Shown piece after piece: positions 1 to 5,357 of a DNA stretch of 6,227 nucleotides. The notes below the pieces were generated by a model. The model did not search any database, was not told the DNA's origin, and worked only from the letters and a program-made list of their open reading frames with translations. Both the position numbers and the translations under genes were made by a program. Source of the stretch: Treponema sp. (GTDB taxonomy: Bacteria > Spirochaetota > Spirochaetia > Treponematales > UBA12059); contig JAAYUR010000539.1 of NCBI GenBank assembly GCA_012517645.1, positions 1 through 6,227 on the forward strand. Direction: 5' to 3'. Each line of letters begins with the position of its first letter. Within the stretch, counting starts at the first letter, position 1.

Positions 1-17
1 GCTCCGGAGTCTCCAGC

Positions 18-1190
18 ATGACGCACCCCGACGAAGCCCTCGCCCTCATCGCCCGGCAGGAGGTGGACCTCCTGCCCGAGGACCCCGACGAAGTCCCCCT
101 GCACGGGGCCCTGGGCCGGGTCCTGGCCCGGGACCTGTACGCCCGGGTGGACCAGCCCCCCTTCGACAAGTCCGCCATGGACGGATTCGCCTGGGGCGGG
201 AAGCCCGCGGACTTCCTCCGGATCGTCCGGACCCTTCCGGCGGGGGCCGTCACGGACCGGCCTCTGGCCCCCGGGGAATGCGCCCGGATCATGACCGGGG
301 CCCCCCTGCCCCCGGGAGCCGATCGCGTCCAGCGGGTGGAGTGGACCGAGGAGGCGGACGGGCGGGTCCGGTTCACGAAGGCCGAGTCCGCGGACAACGT
401 GATCCGCCGGGGGGAGAACCAGAAAGCCGGGGACCTCCTTTTGGGCCGCCGGGTCCTGCGGCCGGCGGACATCGGCATCCTGGCCTCCTCCGGGTACGAC
501 CAGGTGCCCGTCCAGCGCCGGGCCGTGGTCGGGATACTCTCCACGGGTGACGAGCTCCGGACCCCCGGCGAGCCCCTGGGACCGGGGACCATCTACGACT
601 CCAACGGACATCAGTTGGCGGCCCAGGCCGAGGCTTCGGGCTGCGAGGTCTTATCCTACGGCCGCTTCCCGGACCTCCCGGAACCCCTCGAGGCCGGCGT
701 GGGAAGGGCCCTCTCGGAATGCGACCTGGTTCTCCTGTCCGGGGGTGTATCCATGGGGGACTTCGACTACGTTCCCGAGGTCCTGGCCCGGTGCGGCGTG
801 GAGAAGATCTTCCACAACCTGGCCATGAAGCCCGGGAAGCCCACCTTCCTGGGGCGGAGGGGCAACGTCTTCGTGCTGGGCCTGCCCGGAAATCCCGTCT
901 CCACCTTCGTGAACTTCGAGATCCTGGCCAAGGCCGTGCTGGCCCGGCTGCGGGGACTGCGGTACGATCCCACGGTGGTTCCCGCCCGCCTGGGCCGGGA
1001 AGTCCGGCGAGGCTCCGCGGACCGGGTCGAATTCCTTCCCGCCCGTCTCGAGGCGGGAGAGGTCAATCCGGTACGGTACGGTGGTTCCTCGATGTTGAGC
1101 GCCCTGGCGGAGGCCAACGCCCTGCTGCGCATGGAGATCGGTCAGTATGTGCTGGAAGGGGGGGCGGAAATCCTTGTACGACTTGTATAA
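18..1190 (+). CDS. moeA: MoeA, molybdopterin molybdenumtransferase
   Basis: MoeA inserts molybdate into adenylylated molybdopterin, the last common step of molybdenum cofactor synthesis in the cytoplasm. At 390 residues the protein is close to the usual length of about 400. It opens with the typical N-terminal part, including VDQPPFDKSAMDGFA (residues 44-58) and MTGAPLPPGAD (92-102). The MoCF-binding domain follows, with GILSTGDEL (172-180), DSNG (194-197), SGGVSMGDFDYV (241-252), KPGKPTF (271-277) and GLPGNPVSTFVNFE (288-301). A C-terminal beta domain runs from about 320 to the end. The ATG at 18 has GGAG eight bases upstream; the frame is open to the window edge, so a start further upstream cannot be excluded, but the protein begins where the family does. 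Its 3' end overlaps moaA, which implies one operon. Family assignment is secure; tungsten rather than molybdenum as substrate cannot be excluded. Confidence 0.96.
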   Translation: MTHPDEALALIARQEVDLLPEDPDEVPLHGALGRVLARDLYARVDQPPFDKSAMDGFAWGGKPADFLRIVRTLPAGAVTDRPLAPGECARIMTGAPLPPGADRVQRVEWTEEADGRVRFTKAESADNVIRRGENQKAGDLLLGRRVLRPADIGILASSGYDQVPVQRRAVVGILSTGDELRTPGEPLGPGTIYDSNGHQLAAQAEASGCEVLSYGRFPDLPEPLEAGVGRALSECDLVLLSGGVSMGDFDYVPEVLARCGVEKIFHNLAMKPGKPTFLGRRGNVFVLGLPGNPVSTFVNFEILAKAVLARLRGLRYDPTVVPARLGREVRRGSADRVEFLPARLEAGEVNPVRYGGSSMLSALAEANALLRMEIGQYVLEGGAEILVRLV

Positions 1191-1971
1191 CCGCAGGATA
1201 GACTACCTTCGGGTCTCGGTGACGGACCGTTGCAATCTCCGCTGCGTCTACTGCATGCCCGCCGAGGGGGTTCCCCTCCTTCGGCACGAGGACATCCTGA
1301 GCTTGGAGGAGATCGCCCGCGTGGCCCGGTCCGCGGTCGGACTCGGGATCCGCAAGATCCGCCTGACCGGAGGGGAGCCCCTGGTCCGCAAAGGCATCCT
1401 GGACCTAGTTTCCCTCCTCCGTCCTATCCCCGGCCTGGAGATCCTGGGGATGACCACGAACGGAACCCTCCTGGCTCCGGCGGCCCGGGAGCTGAAGGAC
1501 CGGGGCCTGGGTTCCATCAATATATCCCTGGACACCCTGGACCCCGCGCGGTTTTCGGCATTGACTCGGGGCGGCCGCCTCGGGGACGCCCTGGAGGGGA
1601 TCGAGGCCGCGGTCCGGGTCGGCTTGGCGGTCAAGATCAACACCGTCGTGATCGACGGGGATCCCGAGGGGGACCTGGATCGGGTCGCCGCCTTCTGCGC
1701 GGAGCGGGGATTGACTCACCAACGGATCCGGCAGTACGACCTGGCGGGGCAGAAGCAGGACCAGGACGAGTTCGAGCGGCCGCCCCGGTGCGGGGACTGC
1801 AACCGTATCCGCCTCCTGGCGGACGGGACCCTCAAGCCCTGCCTGCATTCGGACTTGTCGATTCCGGTGAACTTCTCGGACATCGAAGGGAGCCTCTTGG
1901 AGTGCGTGAGAGCGAAACCCGGCCGCGGCGCGGCCTGCACCACCCTGGCGGTCGGCCAGATCGGAGGATAA
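1174..1971 (+). CDS. moaA: MoaA, GTP 3',8-cyclase (short form)
   Basis: This radical SAM enzyme converts GTP to 3',8-cyclo-GTP, the first step of molybdopterin synthesis. Residues are numbered from a TTG start at 1174. The SAM cluster motif is C20-x3-C24-x2-C27 within SVTDRCNLRCVYC. LTGGEPL (64-70) and ISLDTLD (117-123) are typical core motifs. The second cluster is C206-x2-C209-x13-C223, with the GTP-contacting CNRIRL arginines R211 and R213. The chain ends in Gly-Gly, as active MoaA does. At 265 residues it is well below the usual 325-340, and the missing part lies mainly between the two cluster motifs and in the tail. The TTG is preferred because the family begins with 'YD.YGR.IDYLR'. An in-frame ATG at 1147 would add nine atypical residues (274 in total). 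Either start overlaps the end of moeA. The stop is two bases before moaC. Confidence 0.92.
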   Translation: MYDLYNRRIDYLRVSVTDRCNLRCVYCMPAEGVPLLRHEDILSLEEIARVARSAVGLGIRKIRLTGGEPLVRKGILDLVSLLRPIPGLEILGMTTNGTLLAPAARELKDRGLGSINISLDTLDPARFSALTRGGRLGDALEGIEAAVRVGLAVKINTVVIDGDPEGDLDRVAAFCAERGLTHQRIRQYDLAGQKQDQDEFERPPRCGDCNRIRLLADGTLKPCLHSDLSIPVNFSDIEGSLLECVRAKPGRGAACTTLAVGQIGG

Positions 1972-1972
1972 G

Positions 1973-2434
1973 ATGGCGGATACGGATCGGCTGACCCATG
2001 TGGACGGGTCGGGACAGGCCCGGATGGTGGACGTGTCGGGCAAGCCCCGGGTGCGTCGCACGGCCCGGGCGGAGGGCTTCATATGCCTGGCCCCCGGGAC
2101 CGTGAACCTGGTTCGGCAGAACGCCCTGGCCAAGGGGGACGTCCTGGCCGCGGCCCGTTTGGCGGGCATCCTGGCCGCCAAGCGTACCTCGGACCTCATT
2201 CCCCTGTGCCACAACATCGAGATCGAGCATGTCGAGGTCCGGCTCGAGGTCCTGGACGACCGGATCCGCGTCGAAGCCTCCGCGTCCTGCACGGACAAGA
2301 CCGGCATCGAGATGGAGGCCCTGACCGCGGTCTCCGTGGCGGCCTTGACGGTCTACGACATGTGCAAGGCCGTGGACAAGGGCATGCGGATCGAGGGGGT
2401 GCGCCTCCTGGAGAAGACGAAGGAGGCCGTCTGA
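1973..2434 (+). CDS. moaC: MoaC, cyclic pyranopterin monophosphate synthase
   Basis: MoaC rearranges the MoaA product 3',8-cyclo-GTP into cyclic pyranopterin monophosphate. At 153 residues it is near the normal length of about 160. It begins with LTHVD (7-11) and MVDVSGK (18-24), both typical. The active-site landmarks are present: a basic RRTARAEG segment (28-35), K54 in ALAKGD, PLCH with H80 (77-80), the TDKTGIEMEALTAVSVAALTVYD region (starting at 107), and D129/K132 in YDMCKAVDKGM. The ATG at 1973 has a strong GGAGG at 1963-1967, five bases away, lying inside the end of moaA, so translation is probably coupled to moaA. The TGA stop at 2432-2434 overlaps the ATG of the next gene by one base. 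No residue looks out of place and the assignment is secure. Confidence 0.97.
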   Translation: MADTDRLTHVDGSGQARMVDVSGKPRVRRTARAEGFICLAPGTVNLVRQNALAKGDVLAAARLAGILAAKRTSDLIPLCHNIEIEHVEVRLEVLDDRIRVEASASCTDKTGIEMEALTAVSVAALTVYDMCKAVDKGMRIEGVRLLEKTKEAV

Positions 2435-2883
2435 TGGAACGCTCCGGAGAATTCAAGGTGCTGTCGATCAACGTCTCCCGGGAGACGGGGGTCCAGAAGG
2501 AGCCCGTGGACTTCGCGATCCTCCGAACCTCCCACGGGATCGAAGGGGACGCCCACGCCGGGGACTGGCACCGCCAGGTCTCCCTCCTGGCGGACGAGGA
2601 CATAGAGACCATGCGGGGCAAGGGCGTGGATCTGGATTTCGGGGACTTCGCGGAGAACATCACCACCCGGGGCGTGGACCTCGGATCCCTGCCCGTGGGG
2701 ACACGGCTGTGGATCGGGGAGGCGGAGCTGGAGGTCACCCAGATCGGAAAGGAATGCCACCAGTGCTGCGCTATTTTCCAGGCCGTGGGAGACTGCGTCA
2801 TGCCCCGGAAAGGGATATTCGCCCGGGTTCTCAAGGGAGGGAGGATAGACCGTGACAGTATCGGTCGTTACCGTATCGGATAG
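2434..2883 (+). CDS. MOSC-domain protein of the molybdenum cofactor operon
   Basis: MOSC domains (named for the molybdenum cofactor sulfurase C-terminus) bind or modify sulfur- or cofactor-containing ligands; the reaction of small stand-alone members such as this one is not established. The protein has 149 residues and is essentially one domain. Visible motifs are GIEGDAHAGDWHRQVSLLA (35-53), GDFAENITTRGVDL (70-83), LPVGTRLWIG (86-95) and EVTQIGKECHQCCAIF (100-115). Cys108, the likely conserved MOSC cysteine, is followed by Cys111, Cys112 and Cys121. GIFARVLKGG (127-136) closes the domain. The ATG at 2434 overlaps the moaC stop (TGATG) and has AGGAGG at 2421-2426. The same frame stays open well upstream inside moaC, but that part is moaC read out of frame. 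Its place between moaC and mogA suggests a role in cofactor maturation, which is inference. Confidence 0.9.
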   Translation: MERSGEFKVLSINVSRETGVQKEPVDFAILRTSHGIEGDAHAGDWHRQVSLLADEDIETMRGKGVDLDFGDFAENITTRGVDLGSLPVGTRLWIGEAELEVTQIGKECHQCCAIFQAVGDCVMPRKGIFARVLKGGRIDRDSIGRYRIG

Positions 2884-3322
2884 GGCCAGCCGGGGGGAGT
2901 ATCCGGACCTCTCGGGTCCCGAGATCGAGGGAATCCTGCGGGATGCCGTGCCGGGTATCGAGGTGGAACGCCGGATCGTGCCGGATGAGGAGGAAGCCAT
3001 CCTTGCCGCCTTCCGCGCTTCCGAGGGGGCGGATTGGATCCTCACCACCGGCGGCACCGGGCCGAGCCCCCGGGACGTCACCCCCGAGGCCACCCGCCGA
3101 TGGATCGACCGGGAGCTGCCGGGCATAGCGGAAGCCCTCCGGGCGGAGTCCTACAAGGAGACCCCCAACGCGGTCTTCTCCCGTGGAATCGCGGGCATGC
3201 GGGGACGCCAGTACGTGGTGAATTTCCCGGGTTCCGTCAAGGCCGTTCGCCTGTGCGCCTCGATCCTTGCGCCCCTCCTGGAGCACGGAATTCGCATGGC
3301 CTCCGGCGAGGGCCACGGCTGA
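2852..3322 (+). CDS. mogA: MogA/MoaB-type molybdopterin adenylyltransferase
   Basis: Members of this family activate molybdopterin with ATP, giving the adenylylated intermediate used by MoeA. The protein has 156 residues, the usual size of a single MoCF domain. Motifs in order: VSVVTVSDRASRGEYPDLSGP (from residue 3), the nucleotide/pterin-binding ILTTGGTGPSPRDVTPEAT (63-81) with D75, ESYKETPNAVFSRGIAG (99-115) and NFPGSVKA (124-131, the LPGSP-like loop). The GTG start at 2852 is chosen because the family begins right there and GGAGGGAGGA at 2836-2845 sits six bases upstream. This makes it overlap the MOSC gene by 32 bases in another frame. MogA and MoaB are hard to tell apart by sequence; the adjacent moeA supports an adenylyltransferase role. 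It is the last gene of the operon. Confidence 0.93.
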   Translation: MTVSVVTVSDRASRGEYPDLSGPEIEGILRDAVPGIEVERRIVPDEEEAILAAFRASEGADWILTTGGTGPSPRDVTPEATRRWIDRELPGIAEALRAESYKETPNAVFSRGIAGMRGRQYVVNFPGSVKAVRLCASILAPLLEHGIRMASGEGHG

Positions 3323-3323
3323 G

Positions 3324-3343
3324 GGCCGAGCCCGGCTCCGGCC
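3324..3343. terminator. GC-rich hairpin just after mogA
   Basis: GGCCGAGCC (3324-3332) pairs with GGCTC-C-GGCC (3334-3343) with a single bulged C, starting one base after the mogA stop. It is a strong stem but has no T-run after it on either strand, so termination activity is uncertain; it could instead stabilise the 3' end of the mRNA. Its last bases touch the left end of the repeat-like element. Confidence 0.3.
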
Positions 3344-3377
3344 TAGGAGTTTGTCGGGCTTTCCCACGACAACCAGG

Positions 3378-3396
3378 AAAAATCGCATACATGCGA
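3378..3396 (-). terminator. Candidate intrinsic terminator for the tat/fdhD block
   Basis: Read on the minus strand, TCGCAT-GT-ATGCGA (3396 to 3383) is a perfect six-base inverted repeat followed at once by five T (3382 to 3378). The stem is short, so efficiency may be modest. It lies about 160 bases beyond the tatC stop and would end transcripts coming from tatC before they enter mogA. Confidence 0.4.
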
Positions 3397-3425
3397 GCCA
3401 ATTTCAAAAGTCGGTCACTAAGGTA

Positions 3426-3458
3426 GCATTTTCAAAACTCCCTGAGTTTTGAAAATGC
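3426..3458. repeat. Perfect 15-bp inverted repeat with 3-base loop
   Basis: GCATTTTCAAAACTC (3426-3440) and GAGTTTTGAAAATGC (3444-3458) are exact reverse complements around CCT. An outer pair AAGGTAG (3420-3426) and CTACCTT (3473-3479) encloses it. On the plus strand a five-T run lies at 3468-3472, too far from the stem for a classical terminator. It forms the centre of the MITE-like element and would fold into a long, AT-rich hairpin. Confidence 0.85.
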
Positions 3459-3495
3459 CTCATGCTATTTTTCTACCTTGCAAACTCCTGAGGAG

Positions 3496-3515
3496 CCCGA
3501 TAATCGGGATTTTTT
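3496..3515 (+). terminator. Candidate intrinsic terminator for the moe/moa operon
   Basis: CCCGAT-A-ATCGGG (3496-3508) is a short GC-rich hairpin followed by A and then six T (3510-3515), the arrangement of a plus-strand Rho-independent terminator. It lies about 175 bases after the mogA stop. A second small repeat, CTCCT-G-AGGAG (3485-3495), immediately precedes it and could stack on it. The T-run is also one arm of the adjoining palindrome, so the two folds compete. Confidence 0.5.
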
Positions 3516-3538
3516 ACGCCTATAGGCGTAAAAAATCC
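3507..3538. repeat. Perfect 32-bp palindrome
   Basis: The 16 bases 3507-3522 are followed directly by their exact reverse complement at 3523-3538. The core is ACGCCTATAGGCGT, flanked by T6 on the left and A6 on the right. Since both strands read the same, any fold would form in transcripts from either operon. Downstream of the GC core comes an A-run rather than a T-run, so it is not a standard terminator by itself. It may act as a cruciform, an mRNA end stabiliser or part of the repeat element. Confidence 0.85.
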
Positions 3539-3555
3539 ACAAGTCCGACGGCATC

Positions 3556-4302
3556 CTAGGCTTCCGCGGTTTCCGCCTCTTCCCGAGCCCTGCGCCGATC
3601 CGCCTTCCGCTCGATCCGCTTCGCGACCATCACGGAAATCTCGAAGAGTAACAACATGGGCAGGGCCAACAGGACCTGGGACACCACGTCCGGCGGTGTC
3701 AGGATGGCCGCGACGATGAAGACCAGGAGCACCGCGTAGCGCCGGGCGCCCGCCAAGGTGCTGCCCCTGACCACCCCCAGGGCGGCCAGGATGGCCGTTA
3801 TGACCGGAAGCTCGAAGGCGGCCCCGAAGGACAGGACCAGGGAAGTCACGAACCCGACATACTCCCCGAAAGAGAAGACCGCCTCGATTCGTTCCGTGGC
3901 GTACTGGAGGAAAAACCGCAGGGTAAAGGGCAGGATCACCAGAAAGGAGAAAGCGGCGCCGGCCGCGAAGAAGAAGGCTCCGAAGAATAGGCCCGTAAGG
4001 ATGGCCCGGCGCTCTTTCTGGAGGAGACCGGGACGGACGAACATCCATATCTGGAACAAGATGACCGGCGAGGATATCACGAGCCCCGACAGAACCGCGA
4101 TGCGGACGTAGGCAAGGAAGAGCTCCGGCGGGGACAGGTACACGAAGGACAACCCATCCACGGGGTGCATCAGGTACTCCGCGAGGGTCTCGGTAAAGGA
4201 GAAACTGGCGATCGTGGCGGCCCCCAAGGCCGCGACGGACCATAACAGTCGTCTTCGGAGTTCCGCCACGTGGGCCAGGAAGGGCATTGGAGCGTCGCTC
4301 AT
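3556..4302 (-). CDS. tatC: TatC, twin-arginine translocase receptor subunit
   Basis: TatC is the six-helix inner-membrane core of the Tat system and binds twin-arginine signal peptides of folded, often cofactor-loaded proteins. The 248-residue length is normal. Family motifs: FLAHVAELRRRL (8-19) with Glu15, SPPELFLAYVR (57-67), MFVRPGLLQKERR (87-99) with Glu97, FELPVI (163-168) and LTPPDVVSQVLLALPMLLLFE (from 201). Hydrophobic segments fall at about 18-38, 66-88, 102-128, 147-172, 187-202 and 206-226. The C-terminus is highly charged (KRIERKADRRRAREEAE). The ATG at 4302 has AGGAA at 4307-4311. It lies 55 bases after tatA. The TAG stop sits inside the right terminal repeat of the neighbouring MITE-like element, so the original end of the protein may have been altered. 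Confidence 0.96.
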   Translation of the reverse strand: MSDAPMPFLAHVAELRRRLLWSVAALGAATIASFSFTETLAEYLMHPVDGLSFVYLSPPELFLAYVRIAVLSGLVISSPVILFQIWMFVRPGLLQKERRAILTGLFFGAFFFAAGAAFSFLVILPFTLRFFLQYATERIEAVFSFGEYVGFVTSLVLSFGAAFELPVITAILAALGVVRGSTLAGARRYAVLLVFIVAAILTPPDVVSQVLLALPMLLLFEISVMVAKRIERKADRRRAREEAETAEA

Positions 4303-4357
4303 ATCGTTCCTAAAAGGGTCAGGATCCGGGGCCGAACCTCCGGGCTCGACCTGTTTC

Positions 4358-4597
4358 CTAGACCTTCTTCTTGGTGTCCGGGTCCTTGCCCTTGGCGGCG
4401 TCCTGGATCTTGGGAGCCTCGTCCGGGGCGTTCACCGCGTCCTCGATGCTCTCGGAGACGCTGCTCGTGTGCTTCTTGAACTCCTTGATGGCCGTGCCGA
4501 TGGCCTTGCCGATCTCCGGGAGCTTCTTGGGCCCGAAGATCACCAGGGCGATGACCAGGATGAGTATGAGTTCCATGGGGCCGATCCGTCCGAACAT
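4358..4597 (-). CDS. tatA: TatA/TatB-type Tat translocase subunit
   Basis: A small single-span membrane protein that forms the Tat protein-conducting assembly with TatC. Its 79 residues contain a short transmembrane helix (about 8-22), the hinge [14 protein letters not shown] (21-34), an amphipathic helix up to about 42 (AIKEFKKH), and a polar, lysine/aspartate-rich tail ([15 protein letters not shown]). The hinge and the KEFKK helix are TatA-like; a Glu (E9) at the start of the membrane helix recalls TatB, so it could serve both roles in a TatAC system. The ATG at 4597 has AGGAGG at 4604-4609, six bases away, which decides against the internal Met8. It starts 28 bases after fdhD and precedes tatC, suggesting one operon. 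No second tatA/B gene is in the window. Confidence 0.94.
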   Translation of the reverse strand: MFGRIGPMELILILVIALVIFGPKKLPEIGKAIGTAIKEFKKHTSSVSESIEDAVNAPDEAPKIQDAAKGKDPDTKKKV

Positions 4598-4625
4598 TCG
4601 ATTCCTCCTCGCTTCCGAGCTTCCC

Positions 4626-5357
4626 TCACCGGATAATACGCTCCGGGCGGGTATAGAGTATAGGGTCCTTTGATTCGATGCGTCCGACTACAGTGATTCC
4701 CCGCAGGCGGGCTATCTCGTAGGCGGTCGTCGTCGGTATGCTCCGGGTAACCACGACGGGGACTCCCGCGGCCGAGGCCTTCAGGATCATGTCCGCGGCG
4801 ATCCGTCCGCTGGTCAGGAGGCAGGCCCGGGAAAAATCCCAGCCGTCCAAAAAACCCCGGCCGATCACCTTGTCCACCGCGTTGTGCCGGCCCACGTCCT
4901 CCCGTACGCAGGTCTTGCCGTCCCGCTCCGCCAGGCAGGCGCAGTGCATACCCCCGGTTTCCCGGTACAGGACCGCCGCCTCGAACATGGTCCTCGCCAG
5001 GGCGCGCAGGGCCGAGAGCTCCACCGAGAAGCCCTCCGGCAGGGTCGGGGCGTTCTTGAAATCCTCCGAGAACTCGAGGCCCGCCCCGCAGCCCGAAGCG
5101 ATCACCCGGGACAAGCCCAGGGTCTCGTCGCCCAGAGGGTACTTGGTGGTCACCGCCACGATCCGAAGGTCCGGGCAGGCGCCCAGGGTCCGTATCTGTC
5201 CGGGATCCCGGAGGGATCCCCGGGTGAAGAGGTTCCCGGCCGCGAGTTCGTCCAGATGCTCGGGTGTGCACAGGAAGGTCGCCGCACGGACCCCGTTCAC
5301 GGTCAACTCAACGGGATATTCCCGGGCCAGAGGCAGGTCTGGACGTTCGCCGCTCAC
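4626..5357 (-). CDS. fdhD: FdhD, formate dehydrogenase accessory sulfurtransferase
   Basis: FdhD passes sulfur from the cysteine desulfurase IscS to the molybdenum/tungsten bis-pterin cofactor of formate dehydrogenase and is needed for its activity. It has 243 residues from the GTG start, somewhat shorter than the E. coli protein of 277. Motifs: [10 protein letters not shown] (13-22), [17 protein letters not shown] (31-47), the loop SGCGAG (88-93), [10 protein letters not shown] (134-143), [15 protein letters not shown] (152-166), [21 protein letters not shown] (from 180) and [14 protein letters not shown] (204-217). Where E. coli has the CxxC pair, only Cys90 is present and the second position is Gly93. 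GTG 5357 is chosen because it overlaps the upstream stop as GTGA and has GGAG five bases away; an ATG at 5387 would give 253 residues but has a poor ribosome site. Confidence 0.94.
   Translation of the reverse strand: MSGERPDLPLAREYPVELTVNGVRAATFLCTPEHLDELAAGNLFTRGSLRDPGQIRTLGACPDLRIVAVTTKYPLGDETLGLSRVIASGCGAGLEFSEDFKNAPTLPEGFSVELSALRALARTMFEAAVLYRETGGMHCACLAERDGKTCVREDVGRHNAVDKVIGRGFLDGWDFSRACLLTSGRIAADMILKASAAGVPVVVTRSIPTTTAYEIARLRGITVVGRIESKDPILYTRPERIIR

Larger units (their letters stand above)
3341..3561. repeat. MITE-like element with imperfect terminal inverted repeats
   Basis: This is the non-coding junction between the two convergent blocks. Its left end GCCTAGGAGTTTGTCGGGCTT and the reverse complement of its right end (3561 leftwards) GCCTAGGATGCCGTCGGACTT align with the shared blocks GCCTAGGA, GTCGG and CTT. 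Further in, AAGGTAG plus GCATTTTCAAAACTC on the left recur inverted on the right, separated there by a 15-base insert. A hand count gives 56 G+C in the 140 bases 3401-3540, far below the flanking genes. No credible gene lies inside. The most likely reading is a small non-autonomous mobile element or dispersed intergenic repeat. No target-site duplication is evident. Copy number in the genome cannot be seen from here. Confidence 0.55.

Noticed and set aside
1..17. Molybdenum cofactor riboswitch before moeA
   Set aside because: Only 17 bases precede the start, so no such element can be seen or excluded.
1405..2307. A 300-codon open frame antisense to moaA and moaC
   Set aside because: It runs opposite two well-identified genes and reflects the scarcity of stops in GC-rich DNA.
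2083..2433. Upstream extension of the MOSC frame inside moaC
   Set aside because: It is moaC read out of frame and has the same Arg/Pro/Gly-rich look; ATG 2434 with AGGAGG fits the domain start.
3341..3561. CRISPR array or tRNA in the repeat-rich junction
   Set aside because: The repeats are inverted, not regularly spaced direct repeats, and no tRNA cloverleaf or TTC-loop pattern is present.
3473..4243. A long minus-strand open frame overlapping tatC and running into the repeat element
   Set aside because: It is tatC read in a different frame; the protein is Gly/Arg/Pro-rich with no family motifs, and its end is translated from the inverted repeats.
4371..4673. Plus-strand open frame opposite tatA
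   Set aside because: Antisense to a clear TatA; its hydrophobic look comes from the complementary strand of a membrane-helix gene.
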